Assembly (NCBI GenBank): GCA_007120095.1 | Contig: SKOM01000221.1 | Span: forward strand, 1-9,014 | DNA from: Candidatus Competibacteraceae bacterium | GTDB lineage: Bacteria; Pseudomonadota; Gammaproteobacteria; Competibacterales; Competibacteraceae | Length of the DNA: 9,014 bases | Direction of reading: 5' to 3' | Shown: positions 7,617-9,014 of the stretch, one piece after another | Numbering within the stretch: the first letter of the stretch is position 1 | Layout of the letters: each line of letters begins with the position of its first letter | Notes under the pieces: model-generated | The model's database searches: none | The model's input: the letters and a program-made list of their open reading frames with translations, nothing else | Told to the model about the DNA's origin: nothing | Program-made: the position numbers and the translations under genes

Positions 7617-7635
7617 TTGATGCGCATTTGGTATC
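7610..7635. promoter_or_regulatory. 7+7 bp inverted repeat in the divergent intergenic region (candidate operator)
   Basis: GATACCA at 7610-7616 is the exact reverse complement of TGGTATC at 7629-7635, with a 12-base spacer. The spacer contains the self-complementary octamer ATGCGCAT at 7620-7627. One arm coincides with the candidate -10 region of ygfB, so a bound dimer could block ygfB transcription. No T-run follows, so a terminator is unlikely. I do not recognise the motif as the site of a named regulator. Confidence 0.4.
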
Positions 7636-7664
7636 GCTCGGGGGTTGATAAGCGACATATAGAA

Positions 7665-7693
7665 TTGACCTCCTACCAGGTAACTTCTAAGAT
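7665..7693 (+). promoter_or_regulatory. Sigma70-type promoter for the coiled-coil gene and zapA
   Basis: TTGACC at 7665-7670 (five of six to TTGACA) and TAAGAT at 7688-7693 (four of six to TATAAT) are separated by exactly 17 bases. Transcription would start near 7700, leaving about 20 bases before the ATG at 7720. That leader contains the GGAG ribosome site at 7711-7714. It is the best-formed promoter in the intergenic region and probably drives the coiled-coil gene and zapA together. Confidence 0.7.
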
Positions 7694-7719
7694 AGCAGCG
7701 AATCCGGTTTGGAGTAGAC

Positions 7720-7944
7720 ATGAGCAGCTTCAGCGAAGAAACTGAACATTATTTAGCCGCCTTACAGCAGCGGCTTGAAGAGTTGATCCATCACTATCAA
7801 CAGTTGCATGATCAGCATCAGACTCTGGAGGCCGATTTTGTCCAGCTCCAGCAGCAACATGGTGATTTAGCCGCTCAGAATGAGCAATTTCGCGCCCGTA
7901 TCGATGCAATGGTGACGCGCCTTAAAGGGATGGGACTGTCATGA
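7720..7944 (+). CDS. Small coiled-coil protein, ZapB-like (TIGR02449-type)
   Basis: A 74-residue protein made almost entirely of a predicted coiled coil rich in Gln, Leu, Glu and His, with heptad-like leucine spacing from about residue 10 to 70 (LAALQQRLEEL, LEADFVQLQQQ, RIDAMVTRLKGM). There is no signal peptide or membrane segment, so it should be cytoplasmic. Small proteins of this kind sit directly before zapA in many gammaproteobacteria and are annotated as TIGR02449 family or ZapB-like. By analogy with ZapB it may help organise the FtsZ ring together with ZapA, but this is inferred from position and shape; sequence identity to E. coli ZapB is not evident to me. A GGAG ribosome site lies five bases before the ATG. 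Its stop overlaps the zapA start as ATGA, so the two are translationally coupled. Confidence 0.85.
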   Translation: MSSFSEETEHYLAALQQRLEELIHHYQQLHDQHQTLEADFVQLQQQHGDLAAQNEQFRARIDAMVTRLKGMGLS

Positions 7945-8252
7945 GTGAGGAACGCCCCATCAGTGTGCGCATCATGGATATTGAATATCGAGTAGCCTGC
8001 TCGCCCGAAGATGAGCTGGATCTGCGTGCTGCCGCCGAGCAACTCAACGCGACCATGCAAGATATCCGCGATACCGGCAAAGTGCTCGGCACCGAAAGAG
8101 TGGCGGTTATGGCCGCACTTAACACCAGTTATGAACTCTTCAAAGCCCAGCGACAACAAACGGACCTGGACGTCGCTATGCGGAATCGTGCAAAACAAAT
8201 GCTCGGCCAGCTCGATAAAGCGTTAAAATCCTTTGAACTGGACAACGATTAG
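7941..8252 (+). CDS. zapA: Cell division protein ZapA
   Basis: ZapA binds FtsZ and bundles its filaments at the division site in the cytoplasm. The 103-residue product has the usual plan: an N-terminal beta-rich head (PISVRIMDIEYRVACSPEDELDLRAAAEQLN, about 6-36) and a C-terminal helix that forms a tetrameric coiled coil (about 45-100). The segment GTERVAVMAALNTSYEL near 50-66 is typical of the family. Length is normal (E. coli 109). The ATG at 7941 overlaps the preceding gene by four bases, and an AAAGGGA ribosome site (7924-7930) lies inside that gene. The last codons contain the -35 box of the 6S RNA promoter. Confidence 0.95.
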   Translation: MSEERPISVRIMDIEYRVACSPEDELDLRAAAEQLNATMQDIRDTGKVLGTERVAVMAALNTSYELFKAQRQQTDLDVAMRNRAKQMLGQLDKALKSFELDND

Positions 8253-8261
8253 CGGTAGAAT
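8233..8261 (+). promoter_or_regulatory. Sigma70 promoter of 6S RNA, overlapping the 3' end of zapA
   Basis: TTGAAC at 8233-8238 (four of six) and TAGAAT at 8256-8261 (five of six) are 17 bases apart. The -35 box lies within the zapA reading frame and the -10 box just after its stop. The predicted start near 8268 matches the 5' end of the terminal helix of 6S RNA almost exactly, which supports both calls. Confidence 0.7.
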
Positions 8262-8267
8262 AAAGCC

Positions 8268-8467
8268 ATGGACATCCTCTGCGGTGTTTGTCAGGCGAGC
8301 CGGGTATGCCCCTTGATCCTAAGCTTTAATACCCGGGAGGCCGTCACGCGGACGCTCTTGTGCAGGTCCGCCTTGTAGCGGAAAGCCTCAGGTGTCGCTG
8401 GGCTTCCCACCTGAACCAACTGGTTCAAGGGTAAGGCAAGCCAACGGCACAGGCGGAGGATGTTCAC
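8268..8467 (+). ncRNA. ssrS: 6S RNA
   Basis: 6S RNA binds sigma70-RNA polymerase by mimicking an open promoter and dampens transcription in stationary phase. The ends form a long terminal helix: CATCCTC at 8273-8279 pairs with GAGGATG at 8456-8462, and pairing extends outward to 8269 with 8466 allowing one G-U. The conserved 3' bubble strand ACCTGAACCA-AC-TGGTTCAAGGGT (from 8410) closely matches E. coli CACCTTGAACCAAGGGTTCAAGGGT. The 5' bubble strand (CCCCTTGATCC at 8309-8319) matches CCCCTGAGCC. A stem CCGGGTA (8300-8306) with TACCCGG (8330-8336) flanks it. Position between zapA and ygfA is the classical one. Ends are estimated from the promoter and helix. A frame on the opposite strand (8482-8291) is not considered a gene. 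Confidence 0.95.
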
Positions 8468-8490
8468 TATTAACAGACGCAAATCAGACC

Positions 8491-9014
8491 ATGACTGATT
8501 TCAATGCGCTGCGGCGTGATTTACGCACCGCCCGCCTTGGTTTGCCTGATTCCCGCCGCTACGAACTCAACCGCCTGATTACCGCCCACACCGTGCCCCT
8601 GCTGGGGGACGCGCAGCATGTAGCGGCGTATGTCGCCTGCCGAGGCGAGTTTGACCCTGCCGCTATTATCCACGCCCTATCATCGCAACAGGTGTATTTG
8701 CCGGTGGTGGCTAAGGATCAAGCGCTGCGGTTTGTGGCCTATCAGCCCGGTGATGCCGTAACACCTAATATCTTCGGCATTGCTGAGCCTCTCTCTGGAA
8801 GGGAGATTGCCCCGACTGAACTCGATAGTGTGCTTACCCCGCTGTTAGGTTTTGATGAGCAGGGGTTCCGCCTCGGTATGGCGGGTGGGTTTTATGACCG
8901 CAGTTTTGCTTTCCGACACCACCATAACGGCCCGCCGTGGCTGATCGGTGTGGCTTACGAGGTGCAAAAAATTCCGCAGCAAACGCCGCGTGACTGGGAT
9001 GTGCGTCTCGATGC
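8491..9014 (+). CDS. ygfA: 5-formyltetrahydrofolate cyclo-ligase, partial (C-terminus beyond right edge)
   Basis: The enzyme converts 5-formyl-THF to 5,10-methenyl-THF using ATP, returning stored folate to one-carbon metabolism in the cytosol. The 174 residues visible should be most of the protein (family about 180-200). The N-terminus has the basic pattern LRRDLRTARLGL (7-18); NIFGIAEP lies at 93-100, the conserved LDSVLTPLLGFDEQGFRLGMAGGFYDR at about 111-137, and the C-terminal W-D-V-x-LD motif ends the window. The nucleotide-binding loop reads MAGGFYDR where GGG(Y/F)YDR is usual, so the first Gly is Ala. The ATG at 8491 is the first plausible start, but no ribosome site is visible just upstream. 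It lies about 24 bases after 6S RNA with no terminator between, as in E. coli where ssrS and ygfA are co-transcribed. Confidence 0.94.
   Translation, partial: MTDFNALRRDLRTARLGLPDSRRYELNRLITAHTVPLLGDAQHVAAYVACRGEFDPAAIIHALSSQQVYLPVVAKDQALRFVAYQPGDAVTPNIFGIAEPLSGREIAPTELDSVLTPLLGFDEQGFRLGMAGGFYDRSFAFRHHHNGPPWLIGVAYEVQKIPQQTPRDWDVRLD

Noticed and set aside
7875..8198. 107-residue minus-strand frame across zapA
   Set aside because: It is antisense to the clearly coding zapA and the preceding gene, with no recognisable features.
8291..8482. 63-residue minus-strand frame over the 6S RNA
   Set aside because: It covers the structured RNA and its composition reflects base pairing, not coding; no ribosome site.

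Overview
The window looks like chromosomal core sequence from a ubiquinone-respiring gammaproteobacterium. The main reason is gene order. A ygfB–ubiH–ubiI block on the minus strand diverges from a small coiled-coil gene, zapA, a 6S RNA gene (ssrS) and a 5-formyltetrahydrofolate cyclo-ligase gene (ygfA) on the plus strand. This is the arrangement known around ssrS in Escherichia, Pseudomonas and relatives. I cannot name the genus. Base composition looks moderately GC-rich by eye but was not computed, and I see no mobile element, tRNA, CRISPR array or prophage gene.

Minus strand, read from right to left: ygfB (7576-7046), ubiH (7030-5804), ubiI (5807-4584), an IclR-family regulator (4550-3786), glcD (3746-2244), glcE (2242-1166) and glcF (1160 to beyond the left edge). 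Gaps are -4 to about 40 bases, so all seven genes could lie on one transcript. The right part contributes to ubiquinone synthesis (two flavin hydroxylases). The left part encodes the three-subunit, membrane-associated glycolate dehydrogenase, which oxidises glycolate to glyoxylate and feeds electrons to the quinone pool. The IclR-type gene between them is a plausible local regulator of glycolate use, and paired dyads lie just upstream of it. The pepP gene that separates ygfB from ubiH in E. coli is missing here. The glc block occupies the position downstream of ubiI where E. coli has gcvTHP.

Intergenic region 7577-7719 separates the two transcription directions. It holds a good sigma70-type promoter for the plus-strand genes, a likely extended -10 promoter for ygfB, and a 7+7 bp dyad overlapping the latter.

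Plus strand: a 74-residue coiled-coil protein gene (7720-7944) overlaps zapA (7941-8252) by four bases. The 6S RNA (about 8268-8467) follows with its own promoter, whose -35 box lies inside the end of zapA. Then comes ygfA (8491 to beyond the right edge), placed so that it can be read through from 6S RNA.

I did not find an undescribed system. The points worth a second look are regulatory dyads, the altered gene order and the 6S–ygfA junction.
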